From Pyxicephalus adspersus (taxonomy: Eukaryota > Chordata > Amphibia > Anura > Pyxicephalidae), in NCBI RefSeq assembly GCF_032062135.1, contig NC_092859.1, positions 23,385,098 to 23,449,097 of the forward strand: DNA of 64,000 nt, written 5' to 3'. Shown here one piece after another: positions 11,662 to 23,600 of the stretch. The notes under the pieces were generated by a model, which was not told the DNA's origin, made no database searches, and saw nothing but the letters and a program-made list of their open reading frames with translations. Positions within the stretch are counted from its first letter, which is position 1; each line of letters starts with the position of its first letter. The position numbers and the translations under genes are program-made.

Positions 11662-11809
11662 GCTCAGAACTGAAGGCCACATACTTCACATTCTACATAG
11701 ATCTCGGTGCAGGGAAATTCGTTTACTGATTAGGACTGCGTGTTCCTGCTCGTCCACCCGCCCAACTTGCACCCAACCCGGAGAGCTGCTTCCCTGACCT
11801 TCCTTCAAG
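11662..11809 (+). other. TBXAS1: Probable 5' noncoding exon of TBXAS1
   Basis: A 148-bp segment is bounded by a good acceptor (ATTGTTACAG|GCTCAG) and a donor (TTCAAG|GTAACG). It has no coherent long reading frame, and its base composition differs from the flanks. It lies between the candidate promoter at 9.5-9.7 kb and the ATG exon (17573-17689). Known vertebrate TBXAS1 genes have noncoding leader exons; the assignment here is inferred. Confidence 0.45.
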
Positions 11810-12121
11810 GTAACGTCTCTGTGTTCAACAAGCTGTCTGGTGTCTGTTGTGTATCGAAACCCAAAAAGATTTTGTAACCTATTTCAGCTTACCAGTCCTT
11901 AGATCTGCTGGCTGCAATCGTTTTCTTTTTTAGTTTCACCTGCTGATCCTGCCATTAGCACATTTCCAATCCTAGACAATGACCCTCACATAGAGAAGCA
12001 GTGTTGTCACCATTGTTCAGCTTTACATTCATCTTTCCTCCTATCCACATAAAGAGAGTTATTGTAGTTGGTGAGAATAATGTAGCCAATAATAGTGCAG
12101 TACTGGGCATTATCAGCTTTT

Positions 12122-12275
12122 TTTAATATTATTATTATTAATAATAATAATGAACAGAATTTATATAGCGCCAACATAATAAATAGAGGTTGCAAATGAC
12201 AGACAAATACAGACAGTGACACAGGAGGAGGAGGGGACCATGCCCTGAAGAGCTTACAATCTAGGAGACAGGATG
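12122..12275 (-). mobile_element. L2-like LINE 3' tail (minus strand)
   Basis: An (ATT)n/(AAT)n microsatellite at 12125-12150 leads into AATTTATATAGCGCCAACAT, GACAGACAAATACAGACAGT and AGAGCTTACAATCTAGGAG. This is the reverse of the shared 3'UTR found at 27732-27905 and 57205-57355. Only the last about 150 bp of the element is present. Confidence 0.7.
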
Positions 12276-15200
12276 AACTGTTATTATTTTGCAGGTACTG
12301 AACAGATGTAACAAGAATCTCAGTGGAGCGGAACAGTGAGCAAACAAGAAGTTAATTGTTTGGTTTCTATTTATTATAAAGCTCATAGAAATGTGCTGAG
12401 CCGTGTACAGCTGTGAAATTTGTCACAGTGGGAATTTGGCAATTCCGGCTGTTGAGTCCTTATAGATGCTGCAGGAATTGCATCTGCAATGTGATGGGCT
12501 AGGGTGGAAAGTGGGCTGTGACACACAATGCTGTTTTGTTTAGCAGAAATGATTCTTCCCTATCAGCAGTTTGAGGCTCATTGTCAGCTGTAGGGAGCTG
12601 ATATGTAAACTGTGGCCTTCAGCACAGATGCTGCCCACAAAAAAAAAGCAAAAACAAAAAAAGAAAAAAAACCTTTTTGTAAAAGTTTACTGGCAATATT
12701 TGTACGTGAGGGCTTATTTATTAGGATTTAGATCTTGATATTTGAACTCCAATACACTGAGCTTTGCACATCTTCCAGACCTTTCCTAAAGCTCGGGAGG
12801 TGATGTCGGATTGAATCGCTGATAGGGAACACTGTGCACCTCTATTAAGGACAACACAGTGGGTTGCCACTTGCTCTTTCTTTCTCTCTCCATAAAACAG
12901 ATCAGAGCTGAGTGTACATCACTTGTTTATCTGTCACTGGAGACGATCATAAAAGATGGGTTCCAGCAACAATCACCTGCGTCTGTACTGAATTTAGGAG
13001 ATAGCGGGGAGCCTAAAGTGGGTGTGTCTGGGAATCCCACTCTGGTGCAGGTTAGCCAAAGGGTTCCCAGACCACTAGATTGCAGACACAAGGGAATAGA
13101 CACGGGCATGGCATCAATGCCTGGGCAGAGCACAGAATACCTGAGCTGTGGCTGTGACTTTTGTTTGACCCATTAAACTGTAACATTAAAATGAGGAACT
13201 TTTACCAAAACTGACATGTCTGAAAATGTTATTGATAGGGAACTAAAATATTTTAATCTTGGTAGGTTAGTAAAAACATGACTTTTGTTTGAATAATGGG
13301 CACGCCAGAGATGGGCCTGCTTATCTCTATCAGCGTCAAATCTTGATTGGCTGCATTCTTGTGAATGTTAAAGGTACAGACGGACTGAATTATATGAGGC
13401 GATACACAGAGGGGTCATAAGGTGTTATTTGTGTCTCCTGCTATCAGAGTAAATCATTCCAGCCATCAGAATCTTTTGCAGTAAGTTGGAACACTCAGTC
13501 GTCGGCAAATGATTTTGCCAGTTTGGTATTGATGAACTTTTATTGGTCTGAAGAAAATATATTCAAGGCCAAAAGGCTTTTATGTAGGAAAGGGTGACAA
13601 GCCTTTTAGACAGATTTCCCTTTATTTTCTGTCCCATTGACACGATAGGGAGTTAGAAAAAATCTCTTCAAATTTGGGGAAATCCCTTCTTCGTTGTCAC
13701 CAGAATACATGAAGATTTCTCCTCTGTTCCTGTTCTAGTGACTTTTCTAACAGGTTAGATTTCCCACTCCCAGGACAGATAGAATAGAAGGCAAATCTCA
13801 GCAACGGAGAGCAATAAAATCCAGAGGTTTCATTCTATTCAAAATGAAAAAAAAACATTTTGGAGTTAGAAACACTTAAAGTTTGTTCCTATTAGCTAAA
13901 TATGATTTATTAGATATTTTTTATGCATTCCTGTCTGTACATGGCTGCTCTGTTAAGTACCTTATCATATGCCCAACTCAATAGCTCAAGCTGAACTATA
14001 CATACGCAGTGGAATGAACACCAGGTCACATGGTATAAATGATAAAATGTATGCCCTGCCTTGTCCAATGACTAGAAACCACACATGCAGGGATATATGG
14101 GTGGGAGAGAGGTTTACTTTGCAGTGCATCATGGGAAATTCACAGCCCGAATGAAGCCAAATTTCTGACTGGTATAAATTGGTCTAAATTCACTTGTTCT
14201 GTTGCATTGTGGAATACCTGAGCCACAACTCTTGGTTCCTTTTGTTCTCAAGTTCCAGTTTAACATTTACAGTGATGCATTGGATTAATGAGACTATGGC
14301 AAGAAAACATAACTTTGAACCCTTTAGCATACTGAGCAGAGATGTCCAAAGGACAACTGCATACAAAATGTGTTATCTAACAACAACCGTGAGGTATGAA
14401 AACTCCATCAGTTCCAGTTTTAGTGAGTTGTGCTGTCACCATATGATCAAATGACTCAAACACAGTGCTAGTATAATGAGAGTCGAAATTTTTTTTTTTT
14501 TTGGGTTGAGGTTCGAAATGGAAAAGTTGACAAAAGTTTGGCTTCTTATGTAAACTTTGTCTTATGTTCCCGCAACTTCAGCGTGTCCCGGCATGTCTTC
14601 CTCTGGCTCCGCTCAGTCATGTTCAGCTTTTTTTACTTTGTAACATGTTTTATTCAGCAAGACAAAGAACATTATATAACCTTGATGAACCAGCGTTAAC
14701 TATGGGTTGGGCAGAGGGAACGATGAGCAAAAAAGTGGTTTGGAGAAGAACCCTAGTAATAGTAAAACTAGCACTTTATGCCCCTTCCTTAGGCTTTATA
14801 ACCTTTTGTGTCCCCATTAGAGTTATTTCCTTTCACTTACTATATGAGGGTCAGATGGAATAGGGAGTGAAAAGAAATACCCTGCAGAGAGACATAGACA
14901 AGATCTGTTCTAGGCTATAAAAGTTTTGTTTTGGCTGAGCATTGCTTTATACTGAAGGTGTACCAACATGGAATGCTTAAATGCTATATTTAGATTTTGG
15001 ATGTGTTTATCTACGGTAATCTTTTGGCACATCGGATGTTTATAGTGTGGAGACGTCTGCAGAATGCTATCCTCAGGTACCCCGAGCAGGACTGACTGTA
15101 CCTGGTAATTACACGGCTGGTAGGGAGACAGGTGAGGAGGGATGAGGAGGTACATCAGTGGATGCTGTATTACAGTTATCCAGCTTTTATTTTTACTTCT

Positions 15201-16276
15201 AGCTGGGATAAAATATTATTACTGAACAATGTCAGACACATGCAGTCAAAGTCCCTAAGAACTTGAAAAATAAAGTTTTATTAAGTATCTGCTTTTAAGG
15301 TGAAAGTAAAAAAAAAAACGGAGTAGGGGGGACTTGGGATCATTGAAGATGGCTTGGTTGGGCACAACGCAGGTGGAGTGGTGGCACAGAGGTTCATTGC
15401 GCTAAAGGAAAAGTGTTGTCCTTTTTCTATGAAAGTATGTGCTGTGACTCCCAATGAGCATTATGACCTCCGTGCTGAATTCCATGGTCTCCAAATATGC
15501 AATAGTAAGACCACACCAAGGTGTGCCATCTCTCCACCCTCCATGCATTTTCAGGAAAGGAGTAGGGCACGCAGAGGAATCTTCCGGGGTGCCAAATCGC
15601 AGGAGTTTACGTCTTCTGGTAACTGGAGCCATTGAGAGGAGTGGTGAAACGCTTGTGTACACAGCTGCCTGTCAATCTGTCATAATATTTGTGGCAGACG
15701 AGCGTGGGGGTAGACGGTTCACTATGCAGCTCTGGAACTGATTGATATGACAGACTATTTTATTTTAATGTACTTTATATTACACATCTGAACTGCCAAC
15801 ACATTAGGTAATGGCTCAACCCTAAACCGTATTTTAGGGAAAAACAAACATCTGTGTTTTGCTGCATCTGGAATAAAACCAACTCCCAAGTTAAAGTGAA
15901 CCTGTCATCAGATCTAGTTTTATGTTTAATGCAGCATGGTCAGTAATATATGTTCGAGCATCATCTTGGGTCACCAATTACTTTATGGACCAAAGTGCCA
16001 GATCAGAGAGAACATGTAAATTGTAAATTGTGGTCCCTGTAAAGTTCTTGTTCACAAATATCTGACATCGATCGACCCCTTCGAAACTCCTGGCAAAGTT
16101 ACAATGTTGCAGTCTGATGAAAGGAGAGAAGAAACTTAAGGAATTAAGGAAATGCTTCTTCTGTCTGCAGCAGACTGGTGACATCATCTCAGCCTAGGCA
16201 AAGTCATTGGAGTCGAAGGATGGCTTTTAATGATTAAAGGCGAAGGTTTCAGCATATATTATATTGTTGCTGTATA
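12276..16276. other. Noncoding stretch, no gene recognised
   Basis: This is part of the presumed leader intron of TBXAS1. I see an A-rich run near 12640-12672, a T-run near 14490, and common frog repeat phrases (for example near 13630-13740, TGTCACCAGAATACA and GATTTCTCC) that recur near 38990-39090 and 46470-46520. Open frames of 60-105 codons lack homology or splice support and I do not call them genes. Confidence 0.5.
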
Positions 16277-17232
16277 CAGTTAGGTCCATAAATATTTGGA
16301 CAGAGACAACTTTTTTTAAATTTTGGTAATTTTTCTGTACATTACCACAATTAATTTTAAATGAAACAATTCAGATGAAGTTGAACTGCAGACTTTCAGA
16401 TTTAATTCAGTGGGTTGAACAAAAAGATTGCATTAATGTGAGGAACTAAAAACTTTTTTTAACACAATCACTTCATTTCAGAAAGTAATTGGACAAATTA
16501 AAAAGCTGAAAATAAAATGTTCATTTCTAATACTTGGTTGCAAACCCTTTGCTGGCAATGACAGCCTGTAGTGTTGAACTCATGGACATGGACAAAGTCC
16601 AATCTAGCCTTTCTATTCTTGAGGCTTATGAATGGCTTGCATCTTGCAGTGTTGTTCACTTGGTTGGCTGTTGTGAAGGGGTTTCTCTTCACCATGGAAA
16701 TGATTCTGCGACCATCCACCACTGTTGTCTTCAATGGACGTCCAGGTCTTCTGGCGTTGCTGAGTTCACCGGTGCTTTGTTTCTTTCTCATGATGTACCA
16801 AACTGTACATTATGCCACTCCTAATATTGCAGCTTAGGGATGGCTTGTTCCACCTGCATGGAGAGCTCCTTTCACCGCATGTTGTCTATTCACAGCAAAA
16901 TCTTCCACATACAAGCACCCCCTCCCCCCTCAAATCAACTCCAGGCCTTTTATCTGCCTAATTGATAATGACATAAGGAAAGGAATTGCCCACACCAGCC
17001 CATGAAATAGCCTTTGAGTCAATTGTCCAATTACTTTTGAGCCCTTGAAATGAAGTGATTGTGTAAAAAAAAAAGAAAGGCTTTAGTTCCTCACATTTTT
17101 ATGCAATCTTTTTGTTCAACTCACTGAATTAAAGCTGAAAGTCTGCAGTTCATTTCCATCTGAGTTGTTTCATTTAAAATTAATTGTGGTAATGTACAGA
17201 ACCAAATTTAGAAAAAAGTTGTCTCTGTCTCA
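16277..17232 (-). mobile_element. Tc1-like transposon, deletion derivative
   Basis: The left end CAGTTAGGTCCATAAATATT and a long inverted repeat of about 200 bp (for example TGCAGACTTTCAGATTTAAT against ATTAAAGCTGAAAGTCTGCA) are typical of Tc1 elements. On the minus strand a transposase remnant reads GRPLKTTVVDGRRIISMVK and NPFTTANQVNNT, then jumps to KPFISLKNRKARLDF, so a central part is deleted. The right terminal about 20 bp has decayed. It lies in the last leader intron of TBXAS1. Confidence 0.85.
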
Positions 17233-17606
17233 GGACAAGTTACAGACAGGTCCACCTTAAGTATATCACCTGGTGTCTTGTGTGGTTGATCATTCCACTA
17301 TAGGGAGTTTTTTTTTAGGATGATCTGCATTGCCACATTGGCAGGGTCTATCGCTCTTGGAGGCAGAATGGAAGAGGAAGTGGCTGTGGACTGGAAGTTG
17401 TGTCTCTTATGATAACAAGTGTCTCATTTGATTATATACAATGTTTACTCGTCATTTTCCTGTAGTCAGGCATCGAGGAGTGACGGGCGGAAACATCTAA
17501 ATATTTATAGAGTATGCTCGTCATTGCACAGGATCCCCAGATGCTCTAACCTTCTGTCTTTATATGTTATAGGAGCTGGGTGGACGCCACTGCTGGGACA
17601 GAAGAC

Positions 17607-20600
17607 ATGGCATCCGGATGGTCATGGTGGATAGAGGGCTGGACAGTGACAGCAGCGCTGATCCTGGGCATTCTGGGGCTGCTATATTGGTGAGTGTTCT
17701 TTATAGAGGAGTGTGACACATTCTTTTGCTTACTTACTGACTTTAGGAGCAGAATTGTCTGCTACTCAATTCCACCTACCTGCTGCAGCCAATGATCACT
17801 TCCTCTGCTTACTTCTCCAATTGCAATTTCAATTTGTTCTATATTTAGGTAATGTAGCAGGATAGGTGAGATTCCAAAAAGAACTTGCATCAACTTTAGA
17901 CATTAAATTAAAGATAAATATAATTGTTTGTAAAAAATATATGCTAGAGGTCAATTTTTGATTGCAAACTTAAAATATGATGTGCATGTTCAGTCCATGA
18001 TCTGTTATTCTGGATGACTGCAGCTGTTAGCTTTTCCACTGGAGAGGGTAATACTTCGTGCTGCATTCTTTGCACAGCATATAAAATTCAAAAGAGAGCC
18101 TGAGACCCCATAGTATTTGCTGAAGCATATGGGCAGAGCTGGAAACTCATGCAGCTGTCTCACATTCAAAGCCAGTGAGTGCTTTTATTCATCATCCATA
18201 TCCAAAATATTGGTTGGACACCTTTGTGAATACTTGTATGATGGGCATTTACAATGGTGGCAACCTGAAAAAAAAAATCTCAAAATGATTTAACTAATTT
18301 CACTGCCGGAAGACATGAGACCATTACCCAGAAGTCTCTGTGGCAGCCAGGCAGGACACAGCAGGGGGTAGCGCATTGGCCAGGCCTCCCGCTGACTTTG
18401 CTGCAGGTTGATTCTGATATGGTAAGACAAGCGTGAACCAAAACCCGCTGTGTTCATAACAGAGAGGAGATATGAGTGGTTTGTGTTTCCTGCTACGCCA
18501 CTATGGATGAATCCCTCTTGTCTCTCTTAATTCCCACACAAAGCATTTTGCCATTTCACTACTTTATTGGCCTCAATGTGACCTGAACTCTGCATTTCCA
18601 TAGTAGCTCCCGGGCCCTTCCGAAGGTCACAGTTCTGTGTATTGTCAAAGACACCTACTGCCAAGCTGTAATGTACTTGTGCAACGTGTGCTCAGCTGTC
18701 CAAGTTGGTTATAGGTTTAAATTTATGACCGGTTCTCTTTCTTTAGGTATTCTGTATCGGCGTTCTCTCAGTTGGAAAAGATGGGAATAAGACATCCGAA
18801 ACCGGTCCCACTTATTGGTAACATTCTGCTATTCCAGAAGGTCAGATTATTTTTTGATCCCATAGCACCCATCAGTGAAGTCACTATGCATCAGCCAATT
18901 ATGCAATAAAATAGATGATGTAATGTTCAAGCTTTCATCATAATTATCCATTGTGGTCCTTCATGAATGTCTTTATTCTGGCTCTTCTTGTTTCAAATTG
19001 ACAACTCTCTGTCCCTGTCTCAATTGTGCTGCTGTGTTGTCACCCTTTCACATGCTCTGCTAGTGAAGACTAAAAGAGGATGGGATAGAGACTGTCAAGA
19101 ATCTAATCCATAGCTATGATGTAAAATTCTCTCTGGAATGACTAAAGATTAAGGGTTTAGATTTTCCTTCCAAGTCTTCCTATATAAATTGTATTTTCCA
19201 CTTGCTCTGTGTTCTTCCTATAGTTTTAATATGGTCTGTATGACATTGATTATTGTATCTTTGATCATGTTATTGTGCAGGGATTCTGGGAAGGAGCAAA
19301 CAAGATCATACAAACATATGGACCTATTTCAGGGTAAGACATGGACTGGATAGACTTGTAGCTTTTCTTTATAACTTTATTTAGCTTTATCAGGTAAAAG
19401 TATCTCAGTCATCTTTGTCAAAGTTTTGGGTGACACTTGGGAAGTTATACAGAATAGATATATGTTGAAAAACTTTTGTGTTCTTGCACACTAGACCATT
19501 CACATCAGTCTTTGCATAGCTTACACGTTAATGTCCACAGTCAGACTAATATTATTGTAATACATTTCTATAGCTCTGACATATACCACAGTGCTGTATA
19601 GAGAACACCGAGCCACTCACATTAGTCTTTGCACCAAACAAAGTTATACTTCTATGTAAGAATATGTATCTATGGTAGAAAAAAATCAAATGACCTGCAG
19701 AAAATACACAAAGACACCAGCAAAACATCCAACCCCCATTCAGAAATTCCTTTTATAATATTATGTATTTAATATAGGTACTACATGGGGCGGCGTCCGA
19801 TAGTGCTTTTATCCGATCCAGAAGCCATTAAACAAGTTCTTCAGAAGGACTTTGCAAGCTTCACTAACAGAATTGTAAGTTATGATTGAAAGTAAATATA
19901 ATGTGTCATAGTTGTACTAATTATACTTTATGTGCAGATTTGTCACCATTAGAGGGAGTTTCCAATCCTATGTCACTGGTTTAGGTTGTTCTGTGGCCTG
20001 TTGGGTCTTTCTCAACTATCTTTTCTCTAACAATTTGGCAGAAACTGAACTTGGCTACGAAGCCGATGAGTGACAGCTTACTATGCCTGCGGGACGAGAC
20101 ATGGAAGCGCGTGCGCAGTGTTCTCACACCTTCATTTAGTGCCTCTCGCATGAAAGAAGTAAGTTTCAAACCTAAAATATTTAGGCAGAGTGTTAGGTGT
20201 AGGGCTAGACATTGAGGTTGGATGGGAGGTTTTCAAGACTGTGGGTTTTATGGGAGGATGTCCTGTGGCATGTGACACCTTGGGTATACATAAAGCAGCC
20301 TACATGTTTCAGGGTGCTCCTAATTTAAGTGCTAACAAATGTACCCTCATTATCAAGTTGCAGCCACGTACCACTCAAGGACCCCAGTTTACACCACGTT
20401 GCCAAAATTTTGGGCTTCACAAATTTTAGCCCTGAAGAAGATGAAGTATTATCTGGGTTAAGACACACTGGGCTCTTTTTTTATAAATTATTCCCTTCTC
20501 AATTTGCTCATAAAACTAGTTTCTTGCCTATTAATTTCCTAATGTGACAGCTGCACACTTTTGATGATTGGCCACTAGGTGGCAGAATGAGTCATTGTTC

Positions 20601-23600
20601 TAATAGGAGACTTGTGGAAAAATACAACCATTAAATTCACCACCAGCGAATTTCAGAGGAATTGACTGGGGAATTATTTATAAATAGAGCCCACTAAGTT
20701 CAGGCACCCTATTTATTTTAAATTGTGCTGGCTATGCACATTTAGCTGGCCTCACCATACCGTGTTTCACATGTTACTACAATGAAAAAAAAGTAAATGA
20801 GGACCTGTGGGATTACTGTATATACTTATAGTTATTTTGTTTTACCTAATTATACCTGTTTGATGTGAGTATATACCCAGAGCACAAAATGCAGTTGTCA
20901 CTGCTAACATTAAAAGAGTAATCAATAGAAATACTATTACAATTAATGTGGAAAAAATGCATCCATTGTGTGCTATTTTGCAATCATTTGGTAATTTGTA
21001 CTTGTTTGTAGTGGATCACTTGCCTTTAAATGATCTTTAGAAGAACAGTACAGTGCTATGTTTTCATGTTAAGTGTGTAATAAAGCAAGAGTTTTTTACA
21101 CATTTTACATGCAGAACAGTGCCACCTACTGGTGTGTCCCACATATAAACTGGGTTTCTTTTTTCTTTTGGCATTGTGAGGGCATAACATCTTGGTTTAT
21201 GCTCAGGTATATATGGTATCCTATTGTAGTAATTGAATTGGAGCTAAGGGTTTTTGTCTAATATTAGGTTAAACTCTAGGGTTCAGGTTAAGGGTTTTTC
21301 CCCAGGGTATGGTTATTTTCTAAGTTGAGGTGATGTTTATGCATGAGGGTCCAGGTTATATGCTTGTGTTTGTTGGTGTTCAGTGTTGGGATTCAAGTAC
21401 AAAGTAGGGTAATGTTAGGGTCAGGTTTTAAATTGGATGATCTTTGGAATCATTCACATTCATGCTGGAACCCACCTAACAGCACCAAAATGCAAAATAA
21501 AACAAAAACAAGAGAAAATTAGAGTAATTTTATTAACAAGCAAAGCTTTTTAGAATAATAAAGACAAAACTGTGTAAATATGTCTGTGGTAGACTGTTTG
21601 ACTGATCTTTTTATGTCCTTTTTTTTTCTCCAGATGTGCCCGCTGATAAACCAGGGCTGTGACCTACTAATCAGTAACTTAGAGAAGTATGCGGACTCAG
21701 GGGAGTCATTTAATGTCCAGAGGTAATGATAGAAGACTTTCAGTTGGCTGGTTTTGGACTTCATTTTAGCCCTACATAGGAATGTATGTGTGGTAATAAA
21801 ATCTCGGATTAGCTGCTGGTGGGGCTGATAACGTTTGCCGCAGATTAAAAATGAGAATTCTGTTTAGAGGTTTCAGCGAGGCATTATCAGTATTTAGAAA
21901 GTGTGGGTGGGTTAGGATCAGGTGTTGGGGCTAAAACTGGGTATTGGGGGTTAGAGCAGGGGTTAGTTATTTCAGTAAACATTGGAGACTTCTTCTGATG
22001 TAATGAAATGTGTTACTAACCTTAAAAAAATAATCTCTGTAGATGTTATGCTTGCTACACAATGGACATCGTTGCCAGTGTGGCTTTTGGTACAAAAGTA
22101 GATTCGCAGAAGGATCCAGATCACCCGCTGGTGCAGAACAGCAAAAAGTTCCTGGAGTTATTCACCCCCTTCAAGCCGGTTATCCTACTGACATGTAAGT
22201 TATAAGGGAACCATCTTCCATAGAAATCTGGGCTCTACCCAGCCATTCGGCTGCCCTCTACATTCAGTTCTACTTTGACAATGAGTGTTCAAGCAGATCT
22301 TTATTACACAAAGGGACAGGCTATGTCCCTTCTACAGATAATATTCAAAACATACTTACCTGTGGGATTGCTGCCTTCATCAAAAAATGGTGAGAATGGC
22401 GGGATAACTGGTGCCTCCTGACTTCCGCTGTGGCTGCCAGGACTGAATAAACTCCTGCGCGCCTGAGTTGCGCCCACCCAGCCAAGATAGCTGAAAACCC
22501 AACTCAGTGAAGATGATCAGGTGAAGGTGGAGGCGTCTGTGCTAGAAAGAGAATACACTAGTGCAAATAAAAAATTGCAAACAGACATGTAAGGTTTATT
22601 GCAGAAGGGACTTCCCTCCATCTCTTCCTGCAAATGCATAGCTCATAATTTTTTTTAAAGCGTACCTAAACTCAAAATTACTTTACATTAAAGGGTAGAC
22701 AGTCCTTTTATTGAAAGTAAAACTTTATTATTAAATTTTTTTTTTTTTTGTGCAACAGTCAGCTTCTGCTCTTTTTTTTTTGACCACCGCAAATGGGAGC
22801 TCAAAACTTCCCGGAAAACCTACGTCATGCATCCTGGGAGGCTCTTGGCTACTCCTTCTGCGCATGCCCTATTTCGTACTTGCGCAGAAGGAGCCTGCTC
22901 TTTAATGGAAGAAGAAAAATGCCAATCTCATGCATGGGGAGTAAGATCGGCAATCTTTTCCTCCATCTACATCACCTGATTTGGGACAAGCGCAGTGCAA
23001 GATTGGGTGATGTAGGAAGAAGAACCCGGGGAAGAAGAGAGAAAAAGATGTTGGCGCCCGGTGCTTCATCTGTGCAAGGACAAATACAGATACTGGGACG
23101 ATGTGGGACCCAAACAAAGAAACCTCCCGACGGATCGACAGATCTGCGGGATTAAAGGCAAGTATGTTTTTTTTTGTTTTCAGTTTAGCTCCGCTTTAAA
23201 TTTTATGGAAAAGGCAGGTTTCTGTGTTTTATTGCAGAAAGGAGGTCAATAATGAACCTGATTGCAATTTTTTTTTTGCAGAACTATAGCTCCACTTGAA
23301 ATGATAAAACACTCAATATTCCAGCCTTCTATGAAATAAGTCTACATCTTTTTTTTTTTTTTTTTTCTGGTTCCCCCAGTGGCATTTCCCTTCATAATGA
23401 TCCCCATCGCCCGTCACCTTCCCAACAAGAAGCGTGACCAGATAAACAGTTTTTTCCGCAAAACCATCAGGGAGATGATCGCCCTGCGAGATCAGCAGCC
23501 AGCTAATGAGGTACCCAATGTCTCATTACTATGCTCGGTGACACACCGCACCACTCATGAGCAATAATTGCTTCATTAAGGGGATTTCCGAGCCGAAATC

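Noticed and set aside
12859..13176. 105-codon plus-strand frame
   Set aside because: Stand-alone frame in a leader intron without homology; the shadow frame on the other strand is equally open.
15354..15741. Overlapping frames of 86-95 codons on both strands
   Set aside because: No recognised domain, no splice signals, and similar openness on both strands; probably an old repeat.
22793..23155. 120-codon plus-strand frame
   Set aside because: It lies wholly inside a non-autonomous transposon (22654-23200) and has no family resemblance.
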